NCBI GenBank assembly: GCA_016302015.1
Contig: JAEDOJ010000010.1
Coordinates: forward strand, 1-17,792
From: Oscillospiraceae bacterium
Lineage (GTDB): Bacteria; Bacillota_A; Clostridia; Oscillospirales; Oscillospiraceae
Direction of reading: 5' to 3'
Length of the DNA stretch: 17,792 nt
Below, one piece after another: positions 1-8,751 of the stretch. The notes under the pieces are model-generated. The model was not told where the DNA came from. It saw only the letters and a program-made list of their open reading frames with translations, and searched no databases. The position numbers and the translations under genes are program-made. Positions within the stretch are counted from its first letter, which is position 1, and every line of letters begins with the position of its first letter.

Positions 1-527
1 GCCTTGGGGATCCGCTTGGTGGTAAAGCCGTATTTGGCGTAGCTTCGCAGGGCGAAAGCGGCTTTTACAAGCAAAATCGTCACCGCAAGCTGCAGGCCGC
101 AGATGGCAAAGGAAATAAGACCTGTGATGGGGGATACCGTCAGGGAAACCAAGCCGCTGATTATGGGAAAGCCTGCGCCGACGAGCAGGATGATGCTGAA
201 CACCACCAAAAGGGTGAAGCCGGCGGTTTTGAATTGCCTGCCGGAACGGGCGTTGCGGTAGATCAAAATGCAGCCGATGAGGGGAACCGAATACAGCCCC
301 AGAGTCAGAATGACAACGAACACCATATAGACGAGAAGGATTGAAGGACTCATGACGTCAAAAAAGCGTGAGACATCGGAAGGCATCTGGGTCGAGATGA
401 AACCAAAGGCTGAGGAAAGAACCAGATACAGGGCGGCATACATCATGAGCAGACAAAGAGAGAATAAGATGGGGACGGCGAGAAACAGCTTTCTGGAAAA
501 CAACTGCCGCAACGGAGATTGGTACAT
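1..527 (-). CDS. Polytopic membrane protein of unknown function, C-terminus beyond window
   Basis: An open minus-strand frame runs from ATG at 527 off the left edge, giving at least 175 residues with no stop. The start is preceded by GGAGG at 536-540 with 8 bases of spacing, and by a good sigma-A-like promoter further upstream. The protein starts MYQSPLRQLFSRKLF and has about four hydrophobic segments (roughly residues 14-42, 60-90, 103-125 and 128-155), separated by short basic loops such as YRNARSGRQFK. This fits an integral membrane protein with a basic cytoplasmic N-terminus. I recognise no catalytic motif and cannot name a family. The gene is monocistronic at its 5' end in this window. 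What follows it lies outside. Confidence 0.75.
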   Translation of the reverse strand, partial: MYQSPLRQLFSRKLFLAVPILFSLCLLMMYAALYLVLSSAFGFISTQMPSDVSRFFDVMSPSILLVYMVFVVILTLGLYSVPLIGCILIYRNARSGRQFKTAGFTLLVVFSIILLVGAGFPIISGLVSLTVSPITGLISFAICGLQLAVTILLVKAAFALRSYAKYGFTTKRIPK

Positions 528-554
528 ATAAGATGCCTCCTTGTATTTTTTGTT

Positions 555-583
555 ATTCTATCATGACATGACCGCTCCGTCAA
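555..583 (-). promoter_or_regulatory. Sigma-A-like promoter for the membrane protein gene at 1-527
   Basis: On the minus strand, TTGACG (578-583) and TAGAAT (555-560) are separated by exactly 17 bases, five of six matches to consensus in each hexamer. The predicted start of transcription is near 548, leaving a leader of about 20 bases that contains the GGAGG site. The spacer contains the odd palindrome TCATGACATGA (561-571), which could be an operator. Confidence 0.7.
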
Positions 584-913
584 GAAAAATCAACTTCGGT
601 CTCTACTTTTGTCAAAGCTTCAGATCTGCGCGGAATAATTTTTATTGACAAAGCGATAGCCAAGGCGCCCGTTGGTCACAAAAAGACGACTTTGGATCTA
701 TACCAGGCAAAGCCCCCCTTTTGATAAGGAAAACTCCGGGCTTGCACCGTCCAAGGCGCCCTCTGATGAGGGAGCTGGCGGCGAAGCCGCCTGAGGGAGA
801 GATAAAATCTCATTCTAATCCATATTTCTCCGGAAAATAGTGCGTTTCAGGTCTCTCCCTCCGGCAAAACCTTCGTTTTTGCCACCTCCCTCGTCAGAGG
901 AAGGCAGGGGTGC
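584..913. other. Intergenic stretch, no gene seen
   Basis: No convincing coding frame lies between the promoter at 555-583 and the oadA terminator. The stretch holds an 11-base direct repeat CCAAGGCGCCC (660-670 and 751-761), an imperfect dyad GCAAAGCCC...GGGCTTGC (about 708-745), and the MITE-like element listed separately. A small frame at 840-1073 has no ribosome binding site, no protein-like composition and overlaps the oadA end, so it is not called. Confidence 0.6.
758..900. repeat. MITE-like element with long terminal inverted repeats
   Basis: The left arm (760-803) and the reverse complement of the right arm (853-900) both read CCTCTGAYGAGGGASSTGGC, then an internal small hairpin, then a GAGGGAGAGA tail. 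The outer 20 bases agree at 18 positions. The internal hairpins differ in sequence but keep pairing: GGCGGC-GAA-GCCGCC on the left, GGCAAAA...TTTTGCC on the right. The core (about 804-852) is A+T-rich and non-coding. The element is about 143 bp. AAGGC occurs at both ends (753-757 and 901-905), which could be a 5-bp target duplication. It carries no transposase, so mobility would depend on one elsewhere. Confidence 0.7.
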
Positions 914-956
914 GGAAAAAGAAACAAGGGCGTGGTTCGAGAACCACGTCCTTGTT
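914..956 (-). terminator. Rho-independent terminator after oadA
   Basis: A 16-base-pair stem (923-938 with 941-956, one mismatch, 2-base apex) lies 8 bases past the oadA stop. On the minus strand it is followed by a T-rich run (922 down to about 915), the expected form of an intrinsic terminator. It ends the leftward decarboxylase operon and abuts the MITE-like element. Confidence 0.85.
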
Positions 957-963
957 ACAGTTC

Positions 964-2397
<1,434 letters not shown>

Positions 2398-2408
2398 ACT
2401 TTACCTCC

Positions 2409-3767
2409 TTAGCCGAACAGGGCGATAAGCACGCCGGCGGCAACAGCGGAACCGATCACACCGGCAACGTTGGGACCCATGGCATTCATGAGCAGGAAGT
2501 TGCTGGGATCTTCAGACTGACCCACCTTCTGAGAGACACGGGCAGCCATAGGAACGGCGGAAACACCGGCAGAACCGATGAGGGGATTGATCTTCTTGCC
2601 TTCGGGCAGGAAGAGGTTCATGAACTTGGCCAGCAGCACGCCGCCTGCGGTACCGGCAGCGAAGGCAAAGATGCCCATGGCCAGAATGCCCAGAGTTTTC
2701 AGGTTCAGGAAGGAATCAGCGGTGGCAGTTGCGCCCACGGAGACACCCAGGAAGATGACAACGATGTTCATCAGCTCGTTCTGAGCGGTCTTGGACAGAC
2801 GATCCACCACGCCGCACTCACGGAAGAGGTTACCCAGCATCAGGCAGCCGATCAGGGGAGCGGCGGAGGGGACGAGAATGGCCACGAAAGCGGTAACAGC
2901 GATGGGGAAGAAGATCTTTTCCTTCTTGGAAACGGGGCGCAGGTTGTCCATGCGGATTCTCCGCTCCTTGGAGGTGGTCAGACCCTTCATAATGGGAGGC
3001 TGGATGACGGGAACCAGCGCCATGTAGGAGTAAGCGGCAATGGCGATGGGGCCGAGGAGGCCGGGAGCCAGCTTGGAGGTGGTGTAGATGGCGGTGGGGC
3101 CGTCCGCGCCGCCGATGATGCCGATGGCGCCGCCTTCGTTCTGGGTGAAGCCCAGAACCTTAACTGCCAGAATGTAAGCGATGAAGATGCCCACCTGTGC
3201 GGCTGCGCCCAGAAGCAGGCTCTTGGGGTTGGCAATCAGAGGAGCAAAGTCGGTCATAGCGCCTACGCCGATGAAGATCAGGCAGGGATAAACCCCCAGC
3301 TTGACGCCCAGATAAAGCACGTCCAGCAGACCGTAGTCGTGGGAAGCAAAGGCTGCCCAGTGGACTTCGCCGCCCTGGAAAATTTCGGAATGGAACATTC
3401 CCGCACCGGGCAGGTTGGTCAGCAGCATGCCAAAGGCGATGGGCAGGAGGAGCAGAGGCTCAAAGCCCTTGCCGATGGCAAGATAAATCAGCAGGAAGGA
3501 GATGGCCAGCATGACCAGCGTTCTCCACTCGGTTTTGAAGTTGTTGATGATCCGCATGACACCGGTGTCCTGCACGAAGTTGTTCAGAGCCTCTGCGTTG
3601 GAGGCAGCGCCCTGAGGGGCTTCGGCAGCGGTGGTTTCAACAGCGGTGGTCTCGACCTGCGTGTCCCCGTCGGTTGCGGAAACGGCGGTCATAAACATGC
3701 AAACTAAGAATGTCAGCACCAGAAATGCCAACACCGTGCGCCGCACAGTTTTATTATTTTTGAACAT
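2409..3767 (-). CDS. oadB: Sodium-translocating decarboxylase beta subunit
   Basis: This 452-residue integral membrane protein is the beta subunit (OadB/GcdB/MmdB family), which decarboxylates carboxybiotin and pumps sodium ions outward. Visible hallmarks are [15 protein letters not shown] with the essential aspartate at D222, and [17 protein letters not shown] (394-410), which carries the conserved serine region of the sodium path. About ten hydrophobic segments follow residue 84. The N-terminus is longer than in the Klebsiella protein: a membrane segment (11-30) followed by an acidic, threonine-rich linker (31-60). The start at 3767 was chosen because GGGAG lies 8 bases upstream. A longer in-frame start at 3872 would overlap the biotin-carrier gene and has no matching ribosome site. 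It sits 25 bases after the carrier gene and 11 bases before oadA. Confidence 0.93.
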   Translation of the reverse strand: MFKNNKTVRRTVLAFLVLTFLVCMFMTAVSATDGDTQVETTAVETTAAEAPQGAASNAEALNNFVQDTGVMRIINNFKTEWRTLVMLAISFLLIYLAIGKGFEPLLLLPIAFGMLLTNLPGAGMFHSEIFQGGEVHWAAFASHDYGLLDVLYLGVKLGVYPCLIFIGVGAMTDFAPLIANPKSLLLGAAAQVGIFIAYILAVKVLGFTQNEGGAIGIIGGADGPTAIYTTSKLAPGLLGPIAIAAYSYMALVPVIQPPIMKGLTTSKERRIRMDNLRPVSKKEKIFFPIAVTAFVAILVPSAAPLIGCLMLGNLFRECGVVDRLSKTAQNELMNIVVIFLGVSVGATATADSFLNLKTLGILAMGIFAFAAGTAGGVLLAKFMNLFLPEGKKINPLIGSAGVSAVPMAARVSQKVGQSEDPSNFLLMNAMGPNVAGVIGSAVAAGVLIALFG

Positions 3768-3792
3768 ATCTTTTTCTCCCTTAACAGCGAGA

Positions 3793-4128
3793 TTAGGCGA
3801 TGGTGCAAATAACAGCCTGCGTTTCAACCGCGTCGCCCTTGCGGACACAAACAGAAGTGACCTTGCCATCACAGGGGGCCTGAATTTCGTTTTCCATCTT
3901 CATGGCTTCGAGAATGACCAGAACCTGACCCTTCTTTACGGACTGACCTTCCTGCACACGAACGTCCAGAATGTTGCCGGGCATGGGAGCCTTGACCTGA
4001 GCGCCGCCAGCGGGAGCGGAGACCTTGGGAGCAGCGGGAGCAGAGACAGCAGCGGAAGCGGGGGCGTCCATTTCTTCGATTTCGACCTCATAGAGGGAGC
4101 CGTTTACATTTACGCGATACTTTTTCAT
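3793..4128 (-). CDS. Biotin carboxyl carrier subunit of the decarboxylase
   Basis: This 111-residue protein carries the biotin that shuttles carboxyl groups from OadA to OadB. The N-terminal 20 residues ([20 protein letters not shown]) match the usual carrier head, followed by a flexible Ala/Pro linker (22-44) and a lipoyl/biotinyl beta-barrel (45-111). The biotinylation motif EAMKMENEI places biotin on K77, with the flanking PMPGNI and APCDGKV turns typical of the fold. It supplies the domain missing from the C-terminus of OadA. Similar stand-alone carriers are called GcdC, MmdC or OadC-like, so I leave the symbol empty. AAAGGTG precedes the start by 8 bases, and the gene follows oadG after 26 bases. 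Confidence 0.93.
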   Translation of the reverse strand: MKKYRVNVNGSLYEVEIEEMDAPASAAVSAPAAPKVSAPAGGAQVKAPMPGNILDVRVQEGQSVKKGQVLVILEAMKMENEIQAPCDGKVTSVCVRKGDAVETQAVICTIA

Positions 4129-4154
4129 GGTTGTGTCACCTTTCGTTAAGATAT

Positions 4155-4418
4155 TTAGAGTTTTTTGATGGACAGGATGCGAAGAGCGGAAGCGTCGGTG
4201 CCGGTGTACTCAGCAACAGCGGCGGCAATGGCGGCAGCCAACTCAGCGCGGTTAGTGATGGAGTTGTCAGTGGCAGGAGCAGCAGCTTGTGCAGGTTTTC
4301 CATCTTTTGTATTCTTGAAGGCAGCGCCCAGCAAAGAACACAAAGCAATGATGAGAACCAGAACCACAAACACGGTGCCGATACCCATGGCAACAACGAA
4401 CAGGTCACTGATTTGCAT
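4155..4418 (-). CDS. oadG: OadG-type small membrane subunit of the decarboxylase
   Basis: This 87-residue protein has one N-terminal membrane segment (about residues 4-32) followed by a charged, Ala/Pro-rich cytoplasmic linker and a small C-terminal region (about 55-87). This is the layout of the gamma/delta subunits that anchor the alpha and carrier subunits to the beta subunit. The C-terminal part, ELAAAIAAAVAEYTGTDASALRI, resembles the conserved helix in the Firmicutes members. The family call rests mainly on architecture and operon position. GGAGG lies 6 bases before the ATG. It is the first gene of the decarboxylase operon, 78 bases downstream of the kinase-like gene on the same strand. 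Confidence 0.85.
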   Translation of the reverse strand: MQISDLFVVAMGIGTVFVVLVLIIALCSLLGAAFKNTKDGKPAQAAAPATDNSITNRAELAAAIAAAVAEYTGTDASALRILSIKKL

Positions 4419-4435
4419 GTTTTTCCTCCTTACCT

Positions 4436-4491
4436 GAACCCGAAGGGTTCGAAATGTATATATCTATCAGGCGAAAGCCGGAAAATAGATA
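4436..4491 (-). promoter_or_regulatory. Tandem hairpins in the leader between the kinase-like gene and oadG
   Basis: The 78-base gap holds two inverted repeats. One pairs TATCTAT with ATAGATA (4461-4467 with 4485-4491), enclosing a smaller GGC/GCC stem. The second is GAACCC-GAA-GGGTTC (4436-4450), ending 6 bases before the oadG ribosome site. Neither is followed by a T run, so neither is a standard terminator. No convincing -35/-10 pair is seen. The hairpins may mark processing or translation control of a read-through message. Confidence 0.45.
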
Positions 4492-4496
4492 CGAAA

Positions 4497-7406
4497 TCAT
4501 TCGCTGATGGTAAAGCTTACAGTCGCCAGCAGCACACGGTTGACGTAGATTTCCAGGACGTAAGCGCCGGGGGTGCTGGCTGCGTCCGCAGCGGCGGGAA
4601 GGGGAATGGCGTTGGCGTGATGCTTATTGTACCAAAGATCAGACCATTCCAGATCGTCTCTGGAGATGTCGTTCACAACCTTGCCCTCGGAATCCCGGAT
4701 GACGTACATGAGGGAAACGTCATCTCTGGAGGACCGGATGGAATCCACCTCCACACAGACGGCGATGAGATCGTTGACGGAGAAGGTGTCCTGCGCCTCG
4801 CCCAGATCGGTGTATTCCCAGTTCTCCGCCTGCGGCAGGAGGTAGACAAAGGCGTAGCCGTTCTCGTTGGTCAGAGGGGCTGCGGGGGAAAGACCGTAGG
4901 AATCAAAGGTGCTGACGTTTTCGGTTTTGAAATTCAGGGTGGTCATGCCGAAGACCTGCTCCGTGGTGTCGTAGGTGGTCAGGGTGACCTCATAGGGAGC
5001 ATTGGGGATCAGGTTGGTCAGAACGATCACATTCTCTTCCTCATCCTCAGCCAGATCGGCGTAGTAGGGGGTGTGGTAGCTGCCCAGCGTGTTGTAGGAC
5101 AGGAGCCAGTCGCCCTGAGGCTGGCCTGCGGGGGTCTCCCAGGTGACGGAGATGGAGCCGTCTTCGTTGACGGCAGCCTGCAGATTGCTGACGACCACGG
5201 GATTTGCGGGAAGAACAAAGGTCACAGGCTCATCCATCCCTCTTGCGGTAACGGAAATGGTGTAATCCCGTTCCAGATCGGGAAGATCGATGGTGCAGGA
5301 GGTCTGCTTGGTGGTCTTGGAGATGGTCTCGATGCCCTCGGCATCGCAGGAAACCGTCCATTCCTCAGGCTTGTTTTCTCCTGCGTTCCAGGACATGGTG
5401 ACGTGATTTTCGTTGATCTCGGAAACCGCCAGATCGGAAGCGGTGACAATGGGAATCACCTCATGCTCCACGGTCAGCTCTCCCTGGGGGAAGAAGCCCT
5501 CGGAGGCGGACAGGGTAAAGGTGTAGGTTTCGTCCGCGGTCAGTCCGGTAACCAGATAGGAATAGCCGTCAAATGTAAACTCTCTGGTGTCGAAGCCGGT
5601 GGAATCGGTGCAGGTGAGAAGCCATTCGGCGGGAGTGGGGCCGGAATACTGGAAGGAGATCAGGACGTCGCCGTCCACATCCCCTCTGGCTGCGGTAAGC
5701 TGGGAAACCACGGTGAATTCCGGGGTGGTAAAGTTTACGGTGTAGGTGCTGGCAGAGGTCAGTCTGTGATATTCCGCAGCGTTGACCGTGACGGAATAGG
5801 TGGTCTTTTCCCGCAGACCACGAACCACATAGGTGTCGCCCTCGGAGACCACAACGCAGGAGTTGCCGTAGTTGTCGGTGCAGGAGAGGACAAACTTGCT
5901 CAGATCGTCTTCAGAGGTCAGAACCACCACCGCCTGATCCGGGGTGCAGGATTCGATCCGCAGCTCCTTCACATCCACGAAATACCAGGTCAGGAGGAAG
6001 TAGACGATGGCGCCGATGGCGGCCAGAAGGGTGATAATGCCGAAGACCTTTGCGATGATGACGCCAACCTTCTTTTTTGGCGCTTCTTCCTTTTCTTCAT
6101 GGACGGTGTCCACATAACGGTCGGCGGGGTAGGGCGTCTGCTCCACGTGCATGGTCAGAGCATTGGGCTTGGTCTCGGCGGGGAAGCCGTTTTCACTGCT
6201 GATGGTGTTGCCCACCGCCTGATCCACAGAGGCCAGCAGATCGTCCAGATCGATCTGATCCGGGGAAAGCTCCTCCTCCACAGGCTCCGCGGGGGCAGGC
6301 TGGGGAGCGGGGGCTTCCTCCGGCGCAACATCCTTCTCCGTGCCGCCGCCGGAAAGATCCGGGGCGAAGCTGGCCTTGAAGGTGTCGTCCAGCGCCTCCA
6401 CGTCCGTCATGCGGACGGGCTCCGCCTCCGGTACGGCCTCTTCCGCTTCTACGGGAGCGTCGGAAACGGTGATGGGCGGAACAATCAGGTTGTCGGAAAC
6501 CTCGTTGCGCTGCATATAGAGCATCAGCGTCTGCTTCAGCTCGGCGGGGGTCTGGAACCGATCCTCCGGCTTGAACGTGCAGGCCCGAAGAATGATGCTC
6601 GCCAGCTCATAGTCCGCATAAATGGGCGTGGGAAGCTGCTTCCCGGTGGCACGGAGCTTGTCTGCCATGGCCTGACTTGTCTCCTCGTCCTCAAAGGGGG
6701 CGTGGTTGCCGTTATAAATCTGGAACAGCACCATGCCCAGAGAGTAAAGATCCACGGTGGTGTTCAGGGCAGCGGTGATGTCGGAAAGCTCCGGAGCGGA
6801 ATAGCTGCCGATATACTCCTCAGGCAGACAGGCATATTTCAGATTCTGCAGGGAAACCAGGCCAAGATCACCCAAAAGGAACTTGCCATTCTGACTCAGG
6901 AAAATATTTTCGGGCTTGATGTTGCCGAAGAGGAAGCCCGCTTCCCGACAGGCGGAAATGGAATCACACAGATCCAGACTCATATTGATGGCCCGCAAAT
7001 GGGTGATCAGACCCTTGGAGAGCAGATCAGCCAGAGTAACAAAGTTGGGATAAAGTATGTAAACATCATATCCCACGCCGGAATCCCTGGGTTCCACCTG
7101 ATAATCCACGGCGCCTGCAAAGCATTCCGTTTCTGCCAGCTTTTTGCCGGCGGCGAGCTCCTGCTTAATGTCCTCCACAACTCTGCCGTAATATTCATTC
7201 ACGGCGGCCTTGTCCGGGTAAGCCCCTGTCAGCAGCAGTGCGTCCACCTGCCGTTCCGATTCAGGGACGGAGATGCGCTTGAGAATATATTTTTCGCCGG
7301 TCTCGGCTTTGGTCAGCCGGAAACAGGTGCGGCCATTGTGTCCGGGGAATTCGTTCTCCACCGTCATGCCATCCAGCAGGGGGGAGATCATCTTGAGTTC
7401 GGACAT
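4497..7406 (-). CDS. Membrane-anchored kinase-like protein (probable pseudokinase) with extracellular FN3-like domains
   Basis: The 969-residue protein has a bacterial Ser/Thr kinase fold at residues 1-295, an acidic Pro/Glu linker (310-440), one membrane span (about 447-474, after KKK) and a long outer region. The outer region has about four fibronectin-III-like repeats (roughly 478-565, 566-655, 656-740, 741-835) and a C-terminal beta-rich domain. Kinase landmarks are the ATP-anchoring lysine in YILKRI (K43), KPEN (K164, N167), GDLG for DFG (D180), SAPE, and DLYSLGMVLF. The HRD motif reads FGN, so N162 replaces the catalytic aspartate, and the glycine-rich loop is degenerate. It therefore probably binds nucleotide or partners rather than phosphorylating efficiently. 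GGAGG lies 8 bases before the ATG. A divergent promoter lies upstream, and no terminator separates it from the oad operon. Confidence 0.88.
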   Translation of the reverse strand: MSELKMISPLLDGMTVENEFPGHNGRTCFRLTKAETGEKYILKRISVPESERQVDALLLTGAYPDKAAVNEYYGRVVEDIKQELAAGKKLAETECFAGAVDYQVEPRDSGVGYDVYILYPNFVTLADLLSKGLITHLRAINMSLDLCDSISACREAGFLFGNIKPENIFLSQNGKFLLGDLGLVSLQNLKYACLPEEYIGSYSAPELSDITAALNTTVDLYSLGMVLFQIYNGNHAPFEDEETSQAMADKLRATGKQLPTPIYADYELASIILRACTFKPEDRFQTPAELKQTLMLYMQRNEVSDNLIVPPITVSDAPVEAEEAVPEAEPVRMTDVEALDDTFKASFAPDLSGGGTEKDVAPEEAPAPQPAPAEPVEEELSPDQIDLDDLLASVDQAVGNTISSENGFPAETKPNALTMHVEQTPYPADRYVDTVHEEKEEAPKKKVGVIIAKVFGIITLLAAIGAIVYFLLTWYFVDVKELRIESCTPDQAVVVLTSEDDLSKFVLSCTDNYGNSCVVVSEGDTYVVRGLREKTTYSVTVNAAEYHRLTSASTYTVNFTTPEFTVVSQLTAARGDVDGDVLISFQYSGPTPAEWLLTCTDSTGFDTREFTFDGYSYLVTGLTADETYTFTLSASEGFFPQGELTVEHEVIPIVTASDLAVSEINENHVTMSWNAGENKPEEWTVSCDAEGIETISKTTKQTSCTIDLPDLERDYTISVTARGMDEPVTFVLPANPVVVSNLQAAVNEDGSISVTWETPAGQPQGDWLLSYNTLGSYHTPYYADLAEDEEENVIVLTNLIPNAPYEVTLTTYDTTEQVFGMTTLNFKTENVSTFDSYGLSPAAPLTNENGYAFVYLLPQAENWEYTDLGEAQDTFSVNDLIAVCVEVDSIRSSRDDVSLMYVIRDSEGKVVNDISRDDLEWSDLWYNKHHANAIPLPAAADAASTPGAYVLEIYVNRVLLATVSFTISE

Positions 7407-7453
7407 CGATTACGCCTCCTTCATGATAAAAGAACTCATATCTCATCCACTAT

Positions 7454-7482
7454 ATACTATGACAATTTTGCAAAAAAATCAA
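7454..7482 (-). promoter_or_regulatory. Probable promoter for the kinase-like gene
   Basis: On the minus strand, TTGATT (7477-7482) and TAGTAT (7454-7459) are spaced by 17 bases, four of six matches in each hexamer. It lies in an A+T-rich island inside otherwise G+C-rich DNA, back to back with the plus-strand promoter at 7491-7519. Predicted leader is about 40 bases. Confidence 0.5.
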
Positions 7483-7490
7483 TAACATTC

Positions 7491-7519
7491 TTGTCAGATT
7501 CTAAAGAAAATGATATACT
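7491..7519 (+). promoter_or_regulatory. Sigma-A-like promoter for the zinc-ribbon/Ig-like gene
   Basis: TTGTCA (7491-7496) and TATACT (7514-7519) are separated by exactly 17 bases, five of six matches each. Predicted transcription start is near 7526. The short leader contains a perfect GC hairpin, GCCGCC-GGA-GGCGGC (7534-7548), ending just before the AAAGGAG ribosome site. Confidence 0.75.
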
Positions 7520-7564
7520 AATACCAACCCATGGCCGCCGGAGGCGGCAAGAAAGGAGTTTGGC

Positions 7565-8713
7565 ATGGAAAATAACGGGAATCATGGGGAAACAAGGAAG
7601 ACTCGCCTGATTTGTTTCTACTGTGGAACAATATATGATGCGGATCGCGGCAGATGCCCCCTGTGCGGCAGTACGGCCACCGCAGGTACATCGGAGGAAA
7701 AACCGGCGCCGGAAGAACCGGCGGTCAGAACCCGCCCCGGCAAGGGAAAATTTGAAGGCGGCAGGAAGAAGGCCCCCAAGGGACTGCTGGTTGCGGCGGT
7801 GATTTTCCTCTTCCTTGCGGTTGCGGTGGTGACCTTCTTTATCGGGGATATGATCGGCTGGTGGCCGGGCCCGGAGGATAACGTGGAGCGGGTCTATGAG
7901 AACACCGTGGCGGAAGGGGAGGTCAAATGCTCCCTGCTGGCGGTGGAACCGGAACTGATTGAGTTTTCCGCTCCCGGAGAGACTCAGGAATTGACGGTTC
8001 GTGTCAATGCGGACTGTGACGAGGTTACCTACTGCAACAGTACGGATGCTTCCGTTGCTACCATTTCCCTGTCGGCCGAGACCAGCGAAGGCGCTCAGAC
8101 CAAATCCGCCAGCTTCACGGTTACGGCTGTGGGCAGCGGGGAGGCCATGCTGACCTTCACCTGCGGCGACCAGAAGGCCATGTGCAGAGTGACCTGTCCG
8201 GAGCCTGAGACCGAGGCGACAGAGGCGCCTCCCGCCTTCCTTCCCGAGCTGAATCTGAACGGCACGCTGGTTCTGACGGACGAGGACGATCAGGCCATCC
8301 TCCGGGTGACCAATCTGCCGGAAGGTGCGGTTGCGGAGTTCTCCAGCACCAATGAAGAGGTGATCACCGTGGATGAAAACGGCTATGTGTCCGTGGTGGA
8401 GGAAGGCGAGGCCACCGTGGTGGTGAATGTTGCCGGGGCAACCGTGGAGCTGGCTGTCCGGGTGGACTACAGCGACGAATGTCCCTATCTGAACAAGACC
8501 TATTTTGATCTGGATCTGGAGAAATACTTCGTTCTGGAGCTGAGGGACGAGGACGGGGATGAGATTGAAGACGTCCGTTATGAAATCGAGGATACCTCCA
8601 TCTGCGAATTCAATGAAGACGGCGACCGGATCTACGGTATCGCGGAGGGCATGACGCAGGTTATCGTCACCTACCGGGGAGAGGTTTACGTCTGTATTGT
8701 TGAAGTATCTTAA
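7565..8713 (+). CDS. Zinc-ribbon, single-span surface protein with Ig-like (BIG2-type) domains
   Basis: The 382-residue protein begins with a cytoplasmic zinc ribbon with two CxxC pairs (C17/C20 and C31/C34), followed by a charged linker (40-70) and a membrane span (73-93). The remainder should face outward and contains about three beta-rich domains. Residues about 120-211 and 226-301 resemble bacterial Ig-like group 2 domains (VTVDENGYVSVVEEGEATVVV is the typical signature, around 267-287). A third, less clear one spans 306-382. Several cysteines in the outer part could form disulfides. AAAGGAG precedes the ATG by 6 bases. It is divergent from the kinase-like gene, which has the same inside/outside layout, so the two may work together. 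That link is inference. The ligand and role are unknown. Confidence 0.85.
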   Translation: MENNGNHGETRKTRLICFYCGTIYDADRGRCPLCGSTATAGTSEEKPAPEEPAVRTRPGKGKFEGGRKKAPKGLLVAAVIFLFLAVAVVTFFIGDMIGWWPGPEDNVERVYENTVAEGEVKCSLLAVEPELIEFSAPGETQELTVRVNADCDEVTYCNSTDASVATISLSAETSEGAQTKSASFTVTAVGSGEAMLTFTCGDQKAMCRVTCPEPETEATEAPPAFLPELNLNGTLVLTDEDDQAILRVTNLPEGAVAEFSSTNEEVITVDENGYVSVVEEGEATVVVNVAGATVELAVRVDYSDECPYLNKTYFDLDLEKYFVLELRDEDGDEIEDVRYEIEDTSICEFNEDGDRIYGIAEGMTQVIVTYRGEVYVCIVEVS

Positions 8714-8717
8714 AGAA

Positions 8718-8751
8718 ACCGGGTCTGTCGGAGGACAGACCCGGTATTTTT
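8718..8751. terminator. Bidirectional rho-independent terminator
   Basis: A perfect 12-base-pair stem (8718-8729 with 8734-8745) with a GGAG loop lies 4 bases after the plus-strand stop and is followed by ATTTTTA. On the minus strand the same stem is followed by TTTCTTTA, 4 bases beyond the stop of the PAP2 gene. It can therefore serve both convergent genes. Confidence 0.9.

Noticed and set aside
758..900. CRISPR repeat or small RNA gene
   Set aside because: There are only two copies, they are inverted rather than direct, and there is no regular spacer. An inverted-repeat element fits better.
3768..3872. Upstream extension of oadB
   Set aside because: It would overlap the biotin carrier gene and has no ribosome site. 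GGGAG is correctly placed for the start at 3767.
4441..4480. Promoter for the oad operon in the 78-base gap
   Set aside because: TATATA-like bases exist, but the matching -35 position reads TTTTCC (three of six), too weak to call.
4131..7610. Very long plus-strand open frame (1159 codons) opposite the kinase-like gene
   Set aside because: It is antisense to a protein with clear domains, its translation is low-complexity Gly/His/Gln/Val-rich, and it has no ribosome site. It is a by-product of codon bias on the other strand.
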